From positions 407,598 to 448,775 of the forward strand of contig NZ_LMGK01000024.1 of NCBI RefSeq assembly GCF_001427125.1: 41,178 nucleotides of DNA, given 5' to 3'. The notes beneath the pieces are model-generated. The model had not been told where the DNA came from, did no database searches, and saw only the letters and a program-made list of their open reading frames with translations. Origin of the DNA: Pseudomonas sp. Root562 (GTDB lineage: Bacteria > Pseudomonadota > Gammaproteobacteria > Pseudomonadales > Pseudomonadaceae). Below, one piece after another: positions 24,067 to 33,546 of the stretch. The position numbers and the translations under genes are program-made. Each line of letters begins with the position of its first letter. Position 1 is the stretch's first letter.

Positions 24067-24097
24067 GGGTTCTGCGTCGTTTGGTAGAAATTGCAGA

Positions 24098-25099
24098 TTA
24101 CCCGATCCCTACCTGATTTCGCCCATTGTGCTTGGCCAGATACAACCCCTTGTCCGCCGCCAGGATCAGTTCCCGGCAGTTGCTGCCGGGTGTCGGTGTG
24201 ACGGTCGACAGGCCGATGCTGATCGTCAGGCTTGAGCCTTCGCTCGGGGAAATGTGCGGAATCTTCAAGGCTTCCACGGTCATGCGCAGTTTTTCCGCCA
24301 CCAGCCGCGCCCCGCCCTGGGACGTATTGGGCAACACCAGGGCGAACTCTTCTCCGCCGTAACGCGCCGGCAAGTCAGAAGGACGGGAGCTGGCATCGCG
24401 GATTGCCGCGGCAACCTTGCGCAGGGCTTCATCGCCTTCCAGGTGGCCGAAACTGTCGTTGTAGGTCTTGAAATAATCCACATCGATCATCAACAACGAC
24501 AATTGGCTTTGTTCACGTAGTGAACGCCGCCATTCAAGCTCCATGTACTCATCGAAATGCCGACGGTTCGACAGCCCGGTCAGGCCATCGGAGTTCATCA
24601 GGCGTTGCAGCACCAGGTTGGTATCGAGCAATTGCTGCTGGCTGACCCGCAGCGCACGGTAGGCGGCATCGCGCTGCAACAGGGTCATGTAGGAGCGCGA
24701 GTGATAGCGGATCCGCGCCACCAGTTCGATGTTGTCCGGCAGTTTGACCAGATAATCGTTGGCCCCGGCCGCGAACGCCGCGCTCTTGATCAGCGGGTCT
24801 TCCTTGGTCGACAGGACGATGATCGGAATGTCCTTGGTCGCCGGATGGTTGCGGTACTCACGCACCAGGCTCAAGCCGTCGAGGCCAGGCATGACCAGAT
24901 CCTGCAGGATGACCGTCGGCTTGATACGCACCGCATGGGCGATGGCCTGGTGCGGATCGGAGCAGAAGTGGAAGTCGATGTTTTCTTCGTTCGACAACCC
25001 GCGCCGTACCGCCTCGCCGATCATCGCCTGATCGTCCACCAATAACACCATGGCGGCATTTTCGTCAGTCTTGAAGTCGTCGAGCTGTAAATCATTCAT
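24098..25099 (-). CDS. wspR: Response regulator diguanylate cyclase WspR
   Basis: This 333-residue protein makes c-di-GMP from two GTP. The receiver domain (about 15-135) has the phospho-acceptor Asp67 in VILQDLVMPGLDG. A linker helix joins it to the GGDEF domain (about 165-333), whose active site is RYGGEEFALVLP (GGEEF 248-252). The inhibitory I-site RxxD is present five residues upstream as RPSD (239-242), so product feedback is expected. Phosphorylation by WspE drives clustering and activity in the known system, and its output raises exopolysaccharide and biofilm. It is last in the operon, 48 bp after wspF. Confidence 0.96.
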   Translation of the reverse strand: MNDLQLDDFKTDENAAMVLLVDDQAMIGEAVRRGLSNEENIDFHFCSDPHQAIAHAVRIKPTVILQDLVMPGLDGLSLVREYRNHPATKDIPIIVLSTKEDPLIKSAAFAAGANDYLVKLPDNIELVARIRYHSRSYMTLLQRDAAYRALRVSQQQLLDTNLVLQRLMNSDGLTGLSNRRHFDEYMELEWRRSLREQSQLSLLMIDVDYFKTYNDSFGHLEGDEALRKVAAAIRDASSRPSDLPARYGGEEFALVLPNTSQGGARLVAEKLRMTVEALKIPHISPSEGSSLTISIGLSTVTPTPGSNCRELILAADKGLYLAKHNGRNQVGIG

Positions 25100-25147
25100 G
25101 TGCGTTCACCTGAATACTGCTTGGGCCAGGATTGCTGATAGAGGTAG

Positions 25148-26158
25148 TCATTTTGCAAAGATCTCCAGCAAACGTGGCGCGATCTTGTCCAGCGGGCGTA
25201 TTTCCACGGCGGCATCGATGGCCGCAGCCGCCTTCGGCATGCCGTACACCGCGCTGCTGTTCTGATCCTGTGCGATGGTCAGGTAACCCTGCTGGCGCAT
25301 GAGTTTAAGCCCCTGGGCACCATCACGCCCCATACCGGTGAGCAAAACGCCGACCGCGTCACCGTTCCAGTACCTGGCCACACTCTCGAAAAACACATCG
25401 ATCGAGGGGCGATAAATCTCATTGACCGGTTCCGCGGTGTAGGCCAGCGTGCCGTTTTTCAACAAGCGGATATGGTGGTTGGTGCCGGCCAGCAACACGA
25501 TGCCACTTTGTGGCGGCTCGCCTTCCTGTGCCAGGCGCACGTTGAGCCCGCTGGCGCTACTGAGCCATTCGGCCATTCCGGCGGCAAACACCTGGTCAAC
25601 ATGCTGGACCAGCACGATGGCCGGGGAAAAATCCCTCGGAAGTCCCTTGAGCAGGACTTCCAGTGCCGCCGGCCCGCCAGCGGATGAGCCAATGGCAATC
25701 AGACTCTGGCGCGAACCAGCACTGCGCAGCGGGCCCGGCACTGATCGCTCGCGGTTGCCCTTTTCGCCGATCAGCCAGCCCACATTCATGATTTTGCGTA
25801 ACAGCGGCGCTGCCGCTTCCTGGGCATTGCCGGCTCCGATGGCCGGGGTGTCGACCACGTCCAGGGCGCCATGGCCCATGGCTTCGAAGACCCGATGCAC
25901 ATTCTGTTGACGATCGACCGTGACGATGACAATGGCGCAGGGCGTTTCGGCCATGATCCGGCGAGTCGCCTCCACCCCGTCCATCACTGGCATGATCAGG
26001 TCCATCAGGATCAGGTCCGGGGTCTGTTCGGCACACATCTGCACGGCTTCCCTGCCGTTGCCGGCCACCCAGATCACCTGGTGCGCCGGCTCGAACGCCA
26101 GCGCCCGGCGCAGGGCTTCTACGGCCATGGGCATGTCGTTGACAATTGCGATCTTCAT
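25148..26158 (-). CDS. wspF: CheB-like methylesterase/receiver WspF
   Basis: This 336-residue protein removes methyl groups from WspA and so damps the pathway. The receiver domain has Asp53 in LILMDLIMPVMDG. The CheB domain catalytic triad is visible: Ser159 in AIGSSAGGPAAL, His186 in VLVQHVDQ and Asp279 in LLTGMGRDGAQG. Loss of wspF is the well-known cause of wrinkly-spreader colonies in fluorescent pseudomonads; this copy looks intact. Its start overlaps the wspE stop by four bases. Confidence 0.95.
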   Translation of the reverse strand: MKIAIVNDMPMAVEALRRALAFEPAHQVIWVAGNGREAVQMCAEQTPDLILMDLIMPVMDGVEATRRIMAETPCAIVIVTVDRQQNVHRVFEAMGHGALDVVDTPAIGAGNAQEAAAPLLRKIMNVGWLIGEKGNRERSVPGPLRSAGSRQSLIAIGSSAGGPAALEVLLKGLPRDFSPAIVLVQHVDQVFAAGMAEWLSSASGLNVRLAQEGEPPQSGIVLLAGTNHHIRLLKNGTLAYTAEPVNEIYRPSIDVFFESVARYWNGDAVGVLLTGMGRDGAQGLKLMRQQGYLTIAQDQNSSAVYGMPKAAAAIDAAVEIRPLDKIAPRLLEIFAK

Positions 26159-28440
26159 GCCCGCGCTCCTCCTATGAGCTCAACCACTGCATCAAGCAGG
26201 GCGTCATCATGAAAACTGGCTTTGGCTAGATAATAGTCGGCTCCGGCATCCAGTCCACGGCGACGGTCCTCCTCTCGATCCTTGTAGGAAACCACCATCA
26301 CCGGCAACGATTGCAGGCGGTTGTCCCGCCGCAACAACGACACCAGTTCGATACCGTCCATGCGCGGCATATCGATATCGGTGATCAACAGATCGAAATC
26401 TTCCGAACGCAATGCGTTCCAGCCGTCCATGCCGTCCACCGCCACGGCCACGTCATAGCCGCGATTGAGCAGCAATTTGCGTTGCAGTTCGCGCACAGTG
26501 AGCGAGTCATCCACCACCAGAATCCGCTTGCGTGCCGCTTCGGCCGCCTGGTTGCTGTGACGGGCGATGCGCTCCAGGCGCCCGGTGTTGAGCAGTTTGT
26601 CCACCGAACGCAACATGTCCTCGACGTCGACGATCAACACCACCGAGCCATCGTCGAGCAAGGCTCCGGCGGAAATGTCCTGGATCTTGCCCAGGCGCTC
26701 ATCCAGGGGCAGCACCACCAGCGTGCGCTCGCCGATAAAACGCTCGACCGCTACGCCATAAACGGTATCGCGCTCGCGAATGACCACGACTTTCAAGGTC
26801 TGCTGATTGCCCTGGCTCGCAGGACGTTGCAGCAATTGGCTGGCGGCGACCAGTCCGACGTGCCGGCCTTCATGCCAAAAATGCTGGCGGCCCTCGACCT
26901 GAACGATGTCCCCCGGCTCCAGATCGCACATGCGTTCGATATGCGCCAGCGGAAAGGCATAGGCTTCGTCGCCGACTTCCACCACCAGGCTGCGCACCAC
27001 CGACAGGGTCAGCGGCACCTCCAGGTGAAAGCGGCTGCCCTCGCCCGCCGTCTGCTCCAGCACCACCGCGCCACGCAACTGGCGGACCATGTGCTGCACC
27101 GCGTCCAGGCCGACGCCGCGGCCGGAGACTTCAGTGACCGTGTCGCGCAGGCTGAAACCCGGCAGGAACAGGAACGTCAGCAGTTCCTCTTCGCTCAACT
27201 GTGCGGCGGTTTCGGCCGGGGACAATTGGCGTTCGATGATGCTGCGACGGACCTTTTCCAGATCGACACCGTTGCCATCATCACTGAGTTCCAGCACCAG
27301 CAATCCGGCCTGATGGGAAGCACGAAGGCGGATCAGGCCTTCCTCGGGCTTGCCGGCCAACAGCCGTTGCTCCGGCGATTCGATGCCGTGATCGACGGCA
27401 TTGCGCAGCAGGTGGGTGAGTGGCGCTTCGAGTTTTTCCAACACATCACGGTCGACCTGGGTTTTCTCGCCCTCGATCTCCAGGCGTACCTGCTTGCCGA
27501 GACTGCGGCCCAGATCGCGGACCATGCGCACCTGACCGGTCAGCACATCGGCGAATGGCCGCATGCGACAGGCCAGCGCCGTGTCGTACAACACCTGTGC
27601 CCGCTGACTGGCCTGCCAGGCGAACTCATCGAGTTCGGCGTTTTTTTCCGCCAGCAACTGCTGTGACTCCGCCAGCAGTCGACGAGCATCTTCGAGGGCT
27701 TCCCGGGCTTCAAGGCTCAGGGCGTGTTCCTTGAGATGGACGTTGAGATTTTCCAGTGCTCGCAGGCTGTTGTTCTGCATGCGCTTGAGGCGCTGCATGG
27801 TGGCCAGGTGCGGCTTGAGCCGCAGGGTTTCCACCAGGGATTTACTCGACAGATCGAGCAGGCTGTTCAGACGCTCGGCGGTCACCCGCAACACGCGCTC
27901 GCCGTTTTCGGTGGTGCGTCTGGTCTTCTTCGGCGCGGCGGGCGGCGCTTCAATCTCCGGTTCCGGGACTTCAACCTTGGCCACCGGAGCTTCGAGCTGA
28001 AGCTCTGCCATGACCGGAGCGGGCGTTGCCTTGGCCGGCATGACGGCGGCAGCCGGATCGAGCAAGCGCGCCATCAGCCCGACATAGGCTTCGATATCCA
28101 CAGGCAGCGGGGCGTTGCCGGGTGTGGCGATGCGCATCAGCAAATCAGTGCCTTGCAGCAACGCATCGATATGTTCGGGGCGCAGGTACAACCGCCCTTC
28201 CTGGGCGCTGACCAGGCAGTCCTCCATGACGTGCGCGACACTGACGCCGGCATCGACGCCGACAATTCGTGCTGCGCCCTTGAGTGAGTGCGCCGCGCGC
28301 ATGCACGATTCGAGCTGATCGGCCAGGGTCGGGTCGCGCTCCAGCGCCAGCAGACCTGCGCTCAAAACCAGGGTCTGGGCTTCGGCTTCGAGGCTGAACA
28401 GCTCCAGCAAAGAGGCATCGCGCATTTGCTCGGGGGTCAT
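26155..28440 (-). CDS. wspE: CheA-type hybrid histidine kinase WspE
   Basis: This 761-residue kinase has an N-terminal HPt domain (phospho-His51 in RAAHSLKGAARIVG), a Pro/Ala/Glu-rich linker (about 145-180), a dimerisation helix pair, the HATPase domain with HLLRNAVDHGIESPEQR (N box) and LELSDDGNGVDL, a CheW-like domain, and a C-terminal receiver with Asp in DLLITDIDMPRMDG. It receives the WspA signal through WspB/WspD and phosphorylates WspR and WspF. The start overlaps the wspD stop by four bases and its stop overlaps wspF by four. No internal stops or missing motifs. Confidence 0.95.
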   Translation of the reverse strand: MTPEQMRDASLLELFSLEAEAQTLVLSAGLLALERDPTLADQLESCMRAAHSLKGAARIVGVDAGVSVAHVMEDCLVSAQEGRLYLRPEHIDALLQGTDLLMRIATPGNAPLPVDIEAYVGLMARLLDPAAAVMPAKATPAPVMAELQLEAPVAKVEVPEPEIEAPPAAPKKTRRTTENGERVLRVTAERLNSLLDLSSKSLVETLRLKPHLATMQRLKRMQNNSLRALENLNVHLKEHALSLEAREALEDARRLLAESQQLLAEKNAELDEFAWQASQRAQVLYDTALACRMRPFADVLTGQVRMVRDLGRSLGKQVRLEIEGEKTQVDRDVLEKLEAPLTHLLRNAVDHGIESPEQRLLAGKPEEGLIRLRASHQAGLLVLELSDDGNGVDLEKVRRSIIERQLSPAETAAQLSEEELLTFLFLPGFSLRDTVTEVSGRGVGLDAVQHMVRQLRGAVVLEQTAGEGSRFHLEVPLTLSVVRSLVVEVGDEAYAFPLAHIERMCDLEPGDIVQVEGRQHFWHEGRHVGLVAASQLLQRPASQGNQQTLKVVVIRERDTVYGVAVERFIGERTLVVLPLDERLGKIQDISAGALLDDGSVVLIVDVEDMLRSVDKLLNTGRLERIARHSNQAAEAARKRILVVDDSLTVRELQRKLLLNRGYDVAVAVDGMDGWNALRSEDFDLLITDIDMPRMDGIELVSLLRRDNRLQSLPVMVVSYKDREEDRRRGLDAGADYYLAKASFHDDALLDAVVELIGGARA

Positions 28441-29120
28441 GTGAGGCTCCGGGTCACGGCGGACAACAGCTGTTCTTCATTCAGCCAACGCAGGCTGCGA
28501 CCTTTGAATTGCAACACGCCTTGGGTGTATTTGGCATTGGCCTGGTTGCCGGATTTCGACGCAGCCTCGAGTACAAGCTCGTCGATGGCGTGAATCCCGT
28601 CCACTTCGTCCACCGGTACGACCACCGGCCCACCGTGAGCGGCGATGATCAGCATGCGCGGCATGACCCGCGCGCCCGTCGCCACGCTGCTGACGCCGTC
28701 GAGCCCCAGCAATTCGACCAACGACAGGCACGCCACCAGCGCACCGCGTACGTTCGCCACACCGAGCAAGGCCCGCGAACGCTGGTGCGGCAGGGAGTGA
28801 ATGGCTTGCATCGGCGCCACTTCCACCAGGCTGCGCGTCGCCAGCCCCAGCCATTCTTCACCGAGGCGGAACATCAGCAGCGAGCGGGTTTTCACCTCGC
28901 TCTGCAACGTACCGGACACATGTTCACGGTCTTCCTGCTGCAACGCATAGCGATCCAGCAAGCGTGTCGCCGCCGCCGAATACACCGCGCAATTACGGCA
29001 ATGAATGTGTTCGATCAACAACGGACAGGATTTGTCGCCATGGATCCCGATGCGGTTCCAGCAATCATCGATGGCCTGGGCATCTTCATGGGTGACGCTA
29101 AAGGTGTCGGAGGCGATCAT
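28437..29120 (-). CDS. wspD: CheW-like coupling protein WspD
   Basis: This 227-residue protein contains a CheW domain in its second half (about 75-220, with LMFRLGEEWLGLATRSLVEVAPMQAIHSLPHQ and VDEVDGIHAIDELV). The N-terminal part has a conserved CPLLIEHIHCRNCAVYSAAATRLLD with three cysteines (Cys37, 46 and 49 region), which may be a metal or structural site typical of WspD. It links WspA receptors to WspE. Four-base overlaps with wspC upstream and wspE downstream show tight coupling. Confidence 0.93.
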   Translation of the reverse strand: MIASDTFSVTHEDAQAIDDCWNRIGIHGDKSCPLLIEHIHCRNCAVYSAAATRLLDRYALQQEDREHVSGTLQSEVKTRSLLMFRLGEEWLGLATRSLVEVAPMQAIHSLPHQRSRALLGVANVRGALVACLSLVELLGLDGVSSVATGARVMPRMLIIAAHGGPVVVPVDEVDGIHAIDELVLEAASKSGNQANAKYTQGVLQFKGRSLRWLNEEQLLSAVTRSLT

Positions 29121-30388
29121 CGTTTACGCTCACTGTCAGCGGCGCGCTCGCTGCGGGCGGCGCGTTCCTGCAATCGTCGGGCTCCCGCCGTATCGCCCTG
29201 GGACTGCAGCAAGGCGGCCAGATGCATCAATGCGTCGGGATGTTGCGGTTCGAGGTACAACGCCTTGCGGTAAAACCCTTGGGCCTCCAGAACACTGCCG
29301 GCGACATCGCTGAGCAAACCCAGCCAGTAGAAAACCTGGGCCACCGGCTCATGGCTGCGCAAGTAACTGTCACACGCGGCGCGAGCCTCGGTACTTTTGC
29401 CTTCATTGGCCAGCGCGGCGATGTTCGCCAGCAGCCTGGCGGCGTCGGTGTTGCCGGTGTTCGCCGGTGGCACAGGGCGTGCAGTGCTGGTGAATGGGCG
29501 CTTGCTGGTCGCAGGGGCAAGCACATTGCGCAGGGGTTGCGGCACCCGTAAAGGTGTGGGGACGAAAGCTGGCAACGGCTCTGACTCCGCCGGGCTCTGC
29601 CGGCTGAAGGCAAAGGATTGCGGGATACCGATCGAACGCATGCCCAAACGCCCCAACAGACTGCCTTCGGCCGGTCCGATAAACAACACGCCATCCACAT
29701 GAGTCAGGCGCTTGAGCACCTCGAACACTTGTTTTTGTGTGGCCAGATCGAAGTAGATCAGCAGGTTGCGGCAAAACACGAAGTCATAGGGTGGCTCGTT
29801 GACCAGCAATGCCGGATCGAGCAGGTTGCCCACCTGCAGGTGGACTTGATCGAGCACTCGCGGGCTGAGCCGATAGCCGTCGCCTTCGGCGGTGAAATGC
29901 CGGTCGCGAAACGTGATGTCCTGACCGCGAAACGAGTTCTTGCCGTACCGCGCGCGCCGAGCTTTGTCCACCGACAGCGGGCTGACATCCATGCCTTCGA
30001 CCTTGAACTGGTGCGGTTTGAACCCGGCATCCAGCAGTGCCATGGCAATCGAGTAAGGCTCCTCGCCCGTGGAGCACGGCAGGCTGAGAATCCGCAGGGC
30101 ACGCATATTGTTGATGTCTGCCAACCGTTTGGTCGCCAGTTTCGCCAGGGTGGCGAAAGATTCCGGGTAACGAAAAAACCAGGTCTCGGGAACGATCACC
30201 GCTTCGATCAACGCCTGTTGTTCGTCGGCAGACGCCTGCAAGGTACGCCAATATTCATCCGCCGACTGCGCCGAAGCCGCCGCACTGCGTTGACGCACGG
30301 CACGCTCGATGATCGCCGGGCCGACCGACGTCACGTCAAGGCCGATGCGCTCTTTGAGGAAATCGAAAAAACGCTGGTCGCTGGTCAT
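29117..30388 (-). CDS. wspC: CheR-like methyltransferase WspC
   Basis: This 423-residue protein methylates WspA glutamates using SAM. The CheR domain occupies about 1-275 with the SAM loop SLPCSTGEEPYSIAMALLDAG (about 104-124), the binding acid in VEGMDVSPLSVDKAR and DFVFCRNLLIYFD. A Pro/Ser/Thr-rich linker (about 275-325) leads to tetratricopeptide-like helices (about 330-410: AQVFYWLGLLSDVAGSVLEAQGFYRKALYLEPQHPDALMHLA). The TPR tail may dock on other Wsp components. It overlaps wspB and wspD by four bases each. Confidence 0.94.
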   Translation of the reverse strand: MTSDQRFFDFLKERIGLDVTSVGPAIIERAVRQRSAAASAQSADEYWRTLQASADEQQALIEAVIVPETWFFRYPESFATLAKLATKRLADINNMRALRILSLPCSTGEEPYSIAMALLDAGFKPHQFKVEGMDVSPLSVDKARRARYGKNSFRGQDITFRDRHFTAEGDGYRLSPRVLDQVHLQVGNLLDPALLVNEPPYDFVFCRNLLIYFDLATQKQVFEVLKRLTHVDGVLFIGPAEGSLLGRLGMRSIGIPQSFAFSRQSPAESEPLPAFVPTPLRVPQPLRNVLAPATSKRPFTSTARPVPPANTGNTDAARLLANIAALANEGKSTEARAACDSYLRSHEPVAQVFYWLGLLSDVAGSVLEAQGFYRKALYLEPQHPDALMHLAALLQSQGDTAGARRLQERAARSERAADSERKR

Positions 30389-30921
30389 GGCCGGCCCTCA
30401 AGCAGCGTCAGGTCCAGAGGTGGCGTCGGAAACAGCAGCGCACGCACCGGTTCATCCAAGAGATCGGCGACTCGCACCCATTGCAACAGACCGTGCGCAT
30501 CTTCGCGCACCGGCCCCAGATACGGGGCCTGGCGATTATCCAACCCATAAGGCTGAAAATCCGCCGGGTTGCAACGCAAGGTGTCCGTGGCCTGTTCCAG
30601 AATCAGCCCGAGCAGTTGCGCCTGTGCGCTTTCATCCGGTCGGTAATGCACCAGCACCAGCCGCGTGCTGGTGCGCGCTTGCGATGGCGTACCAAACGTC
30701 AAAGCACCAAGGTCAATCACCGGCACCACCGCACCGCGATAGGCAAACACCCCCGCAACCCAGTGCGGCGCGTGGGCGATGGGTTTCAGTGGCAGGCGCG
30801 GCAGCACTTCCGCCACTTCGATGGCCTGCAAGGCATAGCGCTCGCTGCCGATGCGAAACACCAGAAACAAGGCGTGCAACGCTGGCTTAACGGCGCTGCG
30901 TTTGGCCGTCATTTCGCTCAT
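30385..30921 (-). CDS. wspB: CheW-like coupling protein WspB
   Basis: This 178-residue CheW protein has the SH3-like fold signatures LFLVFRIGSERYALQAIEVAEVLPRLPLKPI and WVAGVFAYRGAVVPVIDLGAL. It couples WspA to WspE alongside WspD. Its ATG overlaps the wspA stop as TGATG, and its stop overlaps the wspC start by four bases. It is N-terminally short, without the cysteine segment of WspD. Confidence 0.93.
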   Translation of the reverse strand: MSEMTAKRSAVKPALHALFLVFRIGSERYALQAIEVAEVLPRLPLKPIAHAPHWVAGVFAYRGAVVPVIDLGALTFGTPSQARTSTRLVLVHYRPDESAQAQLLGLILEQATDTLRCNPADFQPYGLDNRQAPYLGPVREDAHGLLQWVRVADLLDEPVRALLFPTPPLDLTLLEGRP

Positions 30922-32543
30922 CAGACTTTGAATCGCGAAACGCCGCTGCGCAGCCCGACGGCCACCTGGCTCAATTCATCGATGGCGAAACTGGCCTGAC
31001 GCAGGGATTCGACGGTCTGGCTGCTGGCATCGCCCAATTGCACCAGCGCATGGTTGATCTGCTCGGCACCGGTGGCCTGGGCCTGCATGCCCTCGTTGAC
31101 CATCAACACCCGCGGTGCCAGTGCCTGGACCTGATGGATGATCTGCGACAGTTGCTCGCCAACCTGCTGCACTTCCGACATACCACGGCGCACTTCTTCG
31201 GAGAACTTGTCCATGCCCATCACACCGGCCGACACAGCGGATTGAATCTCGCGCACCATCTGCTCGATGTCATAGGTCGCAACTGCGGTCTGGTCGGCCA
31301 GGCGTCGCACTTCGGTGGCGACCACGGCAAAACCGCGACCATACTCGCCGGCCTTCTCGGCCTCGATGGCGGCGTTGAGCGACAACAGGTTGGTCTGGTC
31401 GGCGACCTTGACGATGGTCACCACCACCTGGTTGATGTTGCCCGCTTTCTCGTTGAGGATCGCCAGCTTGGCGTTGACCAGATCCGCCGCGCCCATCACC
31501 GAGTGCATGGTTTCTTCCATGCGCGCCAGCCCTTGCTGGCCTGAACCGGCGGCGACCGAGGCCTGATCGGCGGCGGTGGACACCTCGGTCATGGTGCGCA
31601 CCAGGTCCCGCGATGTTGCGGCGATTTCACGGGAGGTCGCACCGATTTCAGTCGTGGTGGCCGCCGTCTCGGTGGCGGTGGCCTGCTGCTGCTTGGAGGT
31701 GGCAGCGATTTCGGTGACCGACGTGGTGACCTGTACCGAAGAACGCTGCGCCTGGGACACCAGCGAGGTCAGTTCGGCCATCATGTCGTTGAAGCCGGTT
31801 TCCACTGCGCCGAATTCATCCTTGCGCTCAAGATTCAAACGGCTGCTGAGGTCGCCGGTGCGCATGATTTCGAGAATTTTCACGATACGATTCATCGGCG
31901 CCATGATGGCGCGCATCAGCAACAGGCCACAGAGAGCCGCGGCCAGCACGGCGATCACCAGCGAGATACCCATGATGACTTTGGCGGTGAGCACTGCGTC
32001 ATCAATGGCCGCGATATCGGCGTCCGCCACGGCCTTGTTATGACGAAGAATGTCACTGACCTTCATGCGACCCGCTGTCCAGGTCGGGGTCAGTTCAGCC
32101 GTGAACATGTTGATGGCCTCGGCGTTCTGGTTGCGTTTATGCAACTCGATCACCGCGGCCAGAATCCGGTGGTAGTCCTCATGGATTTTTTCGAAGGCTG
32201 CGTACTCGCGCTTGTCCTCTTCGTCGGTAATCGTTTGGCGGTAGAGCTCCATCTGCTCTGTCAACCGCGCAGCGTAGCCCTTGAAGTTGGCCGCTTCCTC
32301 TGCCGTGAAGCCCTGCCCTTGCTCGAGGCCGAGCATAGCCTGAATGTGTACATAGCTGTCGGACCACGCGCCCCGAATCATGGAGCTGTAATACAGCCCT
32401 GGCAGCGCATCCTCGCGCACGCTGGCTTCGCTGTCTTCGATCTTCAACAGCCGGGAATACGAGACGACCACCATCAGCAGCATGATGGCGATGATTACCG
32501 CAAAGCTCGCCAAAATGCGTTGGCGCAACGTCCAGTTCTTCAC
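30921..32543 (-). CDS. wspA: Methyl-accepting surface-sensing receptor WspA
   Basis: This 540-residue receptor is the sensor of the Wsp system. TM1 is at about 10-28, a periplasmic four-helix-bundle ligand domain at about 30-186, TM2 at about 189-210, HAMP at about 211-263, and the cytoplasmic coiled coil has the signalling tip ADQTNLLSLNAAIEAEKAGEYGRGFAVVA (381-409). I choose the GTG at 32543: GAGGA lies six bases upstream, and TATACT (32582-32577) is a -10 box that would start transcription only about 10 bases before the ATG at 32561. The latter has no ribosome site. It is first of seven genes and known members form a surface-contact-activated pathway. Confidence 0.94.
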   Translation of the reverse strand: MKNWTLRQRILASFAVIIAIMLLMVVVSYSRLLKIEDSEASVREDALPGLYYSSMIRGAWSDSYVHIQAMLGLEQGQGFTAEEAANFKGYAARLTEQMELYRQTITDEEDKREYAAFEKIHEDYHRILAAVIELHKRNQNAEAINMFTAELTPTWTAGRMKVSDILRHNKAVADADIAAIDDAVLTAKVIMGISLVIAVLAAALCGLLLMRAIMAPMNRIVKILEIMRTGDLSSRLNLERKDEFGAVETGFNDMMAELTSLVSQAQRSSVQVTTSVTEIAATSKQQQATATETAATTTEIGATSREIAATSRDLVRTMTEVSTAADQASVAAGSGQQGLARMEETMHSVMGAADLVNAKLAILNEKAGNINQVVVTIVKVADQTNLLSLNAAIEAEKAGEYGRGFAVVATEVRRLADQTAVATYDIEQMVREIQSAVSAGVMGMDKFSEEVRRGMSEVQQVGEQLSQIIHQVQALAPRVLMVNEGMQAQATGAEQINHALVQLGDASSQTVESLRQASFAIDELSQVAVGLRSGVSRFKV

Positions 32544-32741
32544 AGTCAGTCCTCGGGGCATATTCGAAATGCGGGGAGTATAGCCGAGGGCGCTGTTTCA
32601 TTTATAAGACGGTTGCGCTCCACTTCGCATCCCGCGCAAAAAAGCGTGGGTGGGCTCTGGGGAGGGACTGTCCGTCAATTGGGAGGTCGGGTGTTAGGGG
32701 TAAATCGGTAGAAAGGGACGGTGGAATGGTCATTGAGCCGA

Positions 32742-32789
32742 ACGCGGAGCGTCCGTTGAGGCATTCCCACGCAGAGCGTGGGAACGATC
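32742..32789. repeat. Half copy of GATCGTTCCCACGC palindromic repeat
   Basis: Only the right half remains: ACGCGGAGCGTCC followed by GCATTCCCACGCAGAGCGTG and GGAACGATCA. The left arm expected upstream is missing. It lies in the gap between the DUF533 gene and wspA, and the sequence before it (32655-32741) begins GGGACTGTCCGTCAATTGGG. Confidence 0.75.
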
Positions 32790-32818
32790 ATGATCCTGAA
32801 CGATGGCGTTTGCAGAAC

Positions 32819-33541
32819 TTAAACAGCGGCCTGGCGAACCTGTTTCTCAAGTTCAGCCTTCAGGCCCGGCTCTAGTTTGAGTTGACGCGCGAGTTCGTCG
32901 AGGTAGGACTTTTCCATGAAGCTTTCCTCGTCCACCAGCATCACACTGGCAATGTACATCTCGGCGGCCATTTCCGGGGTGCTGGCGGCGCGGGCGACAT
33001 CGGCGGGGTCCAACGGTTTGTTGAGTTCGGCGTGCAGCCAGTGCTGCAGTTCCTGATCGTTGTCGAGCTTGGTGAACTCGTCTTCGATCAGCTCGCGCTC
33101 ACGGGCGTCAATGTGGCCATCAGCCTTGGCCGCCGCGACCAGCGCCTTGAGAATCGCCTGGCTGTGCTGCTCGACTTGCGCCGCGGGCAAGCGATCAAGG
33201 GTCTGCGGCTCGGTCTTCGGCGCCGTGCCCTGCTGAGCCTGCCAATTGCCATAGGCCTTGTAGGCAATCACGCCCAATGCCGCGAGGCCGCCATAGACCG
33301 CAACCTTGCCGCCGACCTTGCGCGCCTTCTTGTTGCCGAGTAACAAGCCCATTGCACCTGCCGCCAAGGCACCGCCACCCGCACCGGAAAGCAGACTGCC
33401 GAGGCCGCCCGAACCGCCGTTACCGCCGAGCAACCCGCCCAGAGCGCCACCGGACGGTTTGCCCTGCGCCCCGCCTGCCTTGTTCTGCAACAGGTCCTGA
33501 CCGGACTTGAGCAGTTGATCGAGCAATCCACGGGTGTTCAT
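32819..33541 (-). CDS. DUF533/TerB-like protein
   Basis: This 240-residue protein has an N-terminal helix, a long Gly/Ala-rich low-complexity stretch (about 25-70: GGALGGLLGGNGGSGGLGSLL), a hydrophobic segment (about 78-96: VAVYGGLAALGVIAYKAYG), then a TerB-like helical domain (about 120-240) with AAAKADGHIDARERELIEDEFTKL, an acidic loop likely to bind divalent metal. This is the DUF533 (YebE-like) inner-membrane family, of unclear function and sometimes linked to envelope stress. Its leader contains an inverted repeat that can pair with the GGAGGC ribosome site. It is divergent from the LysR gene. Confidence 0.87.
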   Translation of the reverse strand: MNTRGLLDQLLKSGQDLLQNKAGGAQGKPSGGALGGLLGGNGGSGGLGSLLSGAGGGALAAGAMGLLLGNKKARKVGGKVAVYGGLAALGVIAYKAYGNWQAQQGTAPKTEPQTLDRLPAAQVEQHSQAILKALVAAAKADGHIDARERELIEDEFTKLDNDQELQHWLHAELNKPLDPADVARAASTPEMAAEMYIASVMLVDEESFMEKSYLDELARQLKLEPGLKAELEKQVRQAAV

Positions 33542-33546
33542 TTTTT

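Noticed and set aside
32544..32561. ATG start for wspA at 32561
   Set aside because: It lacks a ribosome site and lies too close to the likely -10 box; GTG at 32543 has GAGGA six bases upstream.
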